In this document: positions 50,520 to 51,133 of the stretch, piece after piece
Numbering within the stretch: position 1 is the first letter of the stretch
Layout: every line of letters starts with the position of its first letter
From: GCA-002282575 sp964646525
GTDB taxonomy: Bacteria; Pseudomonadota; Gammaproteobacteria; Thiomicrospirales; Thiomicrospiraceae
NCBI GenBank assembly: GCA_964646525.1
Contig: CAZYER010000007.1
Location: 1-51,133 of the forward strand
Length of the DNA stretch: 51,133 nucleotides
Reading direction: 5' to 3'
The notes under the pieces: model-generated
What the model saw: the letters and a program-made list of their open reading frames with translations, nothing else
Database searches by the model: none
Told to the model about the DNA's origin: nothing
Made by a program: the position numbers and the translations under genes

Positions 50520-50924
50520 ATGACAACGACGGCCATTCCTGAAAAGAAGTATTACACCATTGGTGAAATTAGTCAGTTGACTGGCTTAAAACCGCATGTG
50601 TTGCGTTATTGGGAGCAGATGGTTCCGATATTGGAGCCAACCAAGCGTAGTGGTCGTCGTTATTATCAGCGTCAGGATTTGCAGGTTATTCTGGAGCTGG
50701 ATCGGTTGATTAATCAGGAAGGACACACCTTGTCTGGCGCTTTAACTAAAATCAAAGCGCACGGATTACCTGAAGGGGTTGCCTTGCCGACTAAGTCCGC
50801 AATTCGTGGCAAGAAACCGCAAGTCAGTCTAGAAAAGCTGGAAGCCAGCTTAAAATTGCTGTTGCGTAAAATACAGCGCCATAATTTAGCCACAATCAGT
50901 CGATGGGATAATATTGGCACTTGA
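50520..50924 (+). CDS. MerR-type helix-turn-helix transcriptional regulator
   Basis: Small DNA-binding protein of 134 residues. A MerR-type winged helix lies at about residues 11-80 (YYTIGEISQLTGLKPHVLRYWEQ, then RRYYQRQDLQVILELDRLI and HTLSGALTKIK). The rest is a short basic helix (EKLEASLKLLLRKIQRH) with no cysteines or effector domain, so no metal or drug sensing is suggested. A MerR-like gene directly after ihfA is common in Betaproteobacteria, and its target is unknown to me. It starts three bases after the ihfA stop, so the two are cotranscribed. Confidence 0.88.
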   Translation: MTTTAIPEKKYYTIGEISQLTGLKPHVLRYWEQMVPILEPTKRSGRRYYQRQDLQVILELDRLINQEGHTLSGALTKIKAHGLPEGVALPTKSAIRGKKPQVSLEKLEASLKLLLRKIQRHNLATISRWDNIGT

Positions 50925-50950
50925 ATAGTATGCCGTATTACCGCTATAAT
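50921..50950 (+). promoter_or_regulatory. Promoter of tRNA-Pro
   Basis: TTGAAT (50921-50926) and a perfect TATAAT (50945-50950) have an 18-base spacer and end 11 bases before the mature tRNA 5' end. The -35 overlaps the end of the MerR gene. Good consensus match and ideal position. Confidence 0.6.
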
Positions 50951-50961
50951 GTTCAGATGTT

Positions 50962-51038
50962 CGGGGTATGGCGCAGCCTGGTAGCGCACTTGCATGGGGT
51001 GCAAGGGGTCGTAGGTTCAAATCCTGCTATCCCGACCA
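50962..51038 (+). tRNA. tRNA-Pro (anticodon GGG)
   Basis: A 77-base tRNA with encoded CCA. The acceptor CGGGGTA pairs with TATCCCG (one G-U) and has the C1-G72 pair typical of bacterial tRNA-Pro. The D-loop has AGCCTGGTAGC. The anticodon arm CTTGC-ATGGGGT-GCAAG gives anticodon GGG (50996-50998). The T-arm has GGTTCAAATCC. It reads CCC and CCU. Location after ihfA-MerR is as in other Betaproteobacteria. Confidence 0.97.
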
Positions 51039-51045
51039 ACATATT

Positions 51046-51075
51046 AAAAAGGTCTGTATGTTACAGACCTTTTTT
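51046..51075. terminator. Bidirectional intrinsic terminator after tRNA-Pro
   Basis: GGTCTGTA (51051-51058) pairs with TACAGACC (51062-51069) around a TGT loop. The stem is flanked by AAAAA on the left and TTTTTT on the right, so it works as a terminator on both strands. It would end the tRNA-Pro transcript and the minus-strand gene entering from the right. Confidence 0.85.
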
Positions 51076-51089
51076 ATTGCTACTCTTCT

Positions 51090-51133
51090 TTATTTACGAT
51101 ACTGTTCTGGCAATAAAGGCGCTAGGGTTTTCA
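51090..51133 (-). CDS. 3' end of a minus-strand gene cut by the window edge
   Basis: Read leftwards from the window edge, one frame gives KTLAPLLPEQYRK followed by TAA at 51090-51092, 15 bases before a bidirectional terminator. The placement suggests the true end of a coding gene, but only 13 residues are visible and no family can be named. Confidence 0.45.
   Translation of the reverse strand, partial: KTLAPLLPEQYRK

Overview
The window is a chromosomal housekeeping segment of a proteobacterium, almost fully coding, with base composition a little below 50% GC by eye. Gene order points to Betaproteobacteria: rlmE-ftsH-folP-glmM-tpiA-secG-tRNA-Leu(GAG)-nuoA-N followed by a DUF2818 membrane protein, nadD-rsfS-rlmH-maf-rng, thrS-infC-rpmI-rplT-pheST-ihfA-MerR-tRNA-Pro, and purF next to metZ are arrangements I associate with that class. 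Order and genus cannot be fixed from this sequence alone. I see no insertion sequence, prophage, CRISPR array, toxin-antitoxin pair or defence island, and no gap without a gene exceeds 300 bases. The largest gaps are 43285-43521 (thrS leader) and 6131-6359 (ampD-trpB).

Layout. 1-6130: bamD (minus) diverges from rluD-pgeF (plus). A CPA2 potassium/proton antiporter and nadC form a minus-strand pair that diverges from ampD. 6280-14000: trpBA, accD, folC and a SPOR protein run head to tail with 1-4 base overlaps or short gaps. purF-metZ follows, with its own promoter. cvpA, usually between the SPOR gene and purF, is missing. 13992-20406: yhbY (minus) diverges from rlmE-ftsH-folP-glmM, which ends at a terminator, and then come tpiA-secG. 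20424-35231: tRNA-Leu and the complete 14-gene complex I operon nuoA-N with separate nuoC and nuoD, closed by a DUF2818 gene and a strong terminator. 35306-43284: nadD, rsfS, rlmH, maf, rng, yhdP and a nitrilase-family gene, tightly packed. 43295-51038: thrS (long structured leader), infC (ATC start codon), rpmI, rplT, terminator, then pheS, pheT, ihfA, a MerR-type gene and tRNA-Pro(GGG). A few codons of a minus-strand gene enter at the right edge.

The genes cover translation and RNA maturation (tRNA ligases, IF3, ribosomal proteins L35 and L20, rRNA modification, ribosome silencing, RNase G), envelope biogenesis (BamD, AmpD, SecG, FtsH, GlmM, SPOR protein, YhdP), central biosynthesis (Trp, purine, folate, Met, NAD, fatty acid) and respiration (complex I).

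No clearly new system is present. The best oddities are an AccD whose zinc ribbon has lost two of four cysteines, the absent cvpA, the structured thrS and rpmI leaders, the non-AUG infC start, and the uncharacterised DUF2818 protein attached to the nuo operon.
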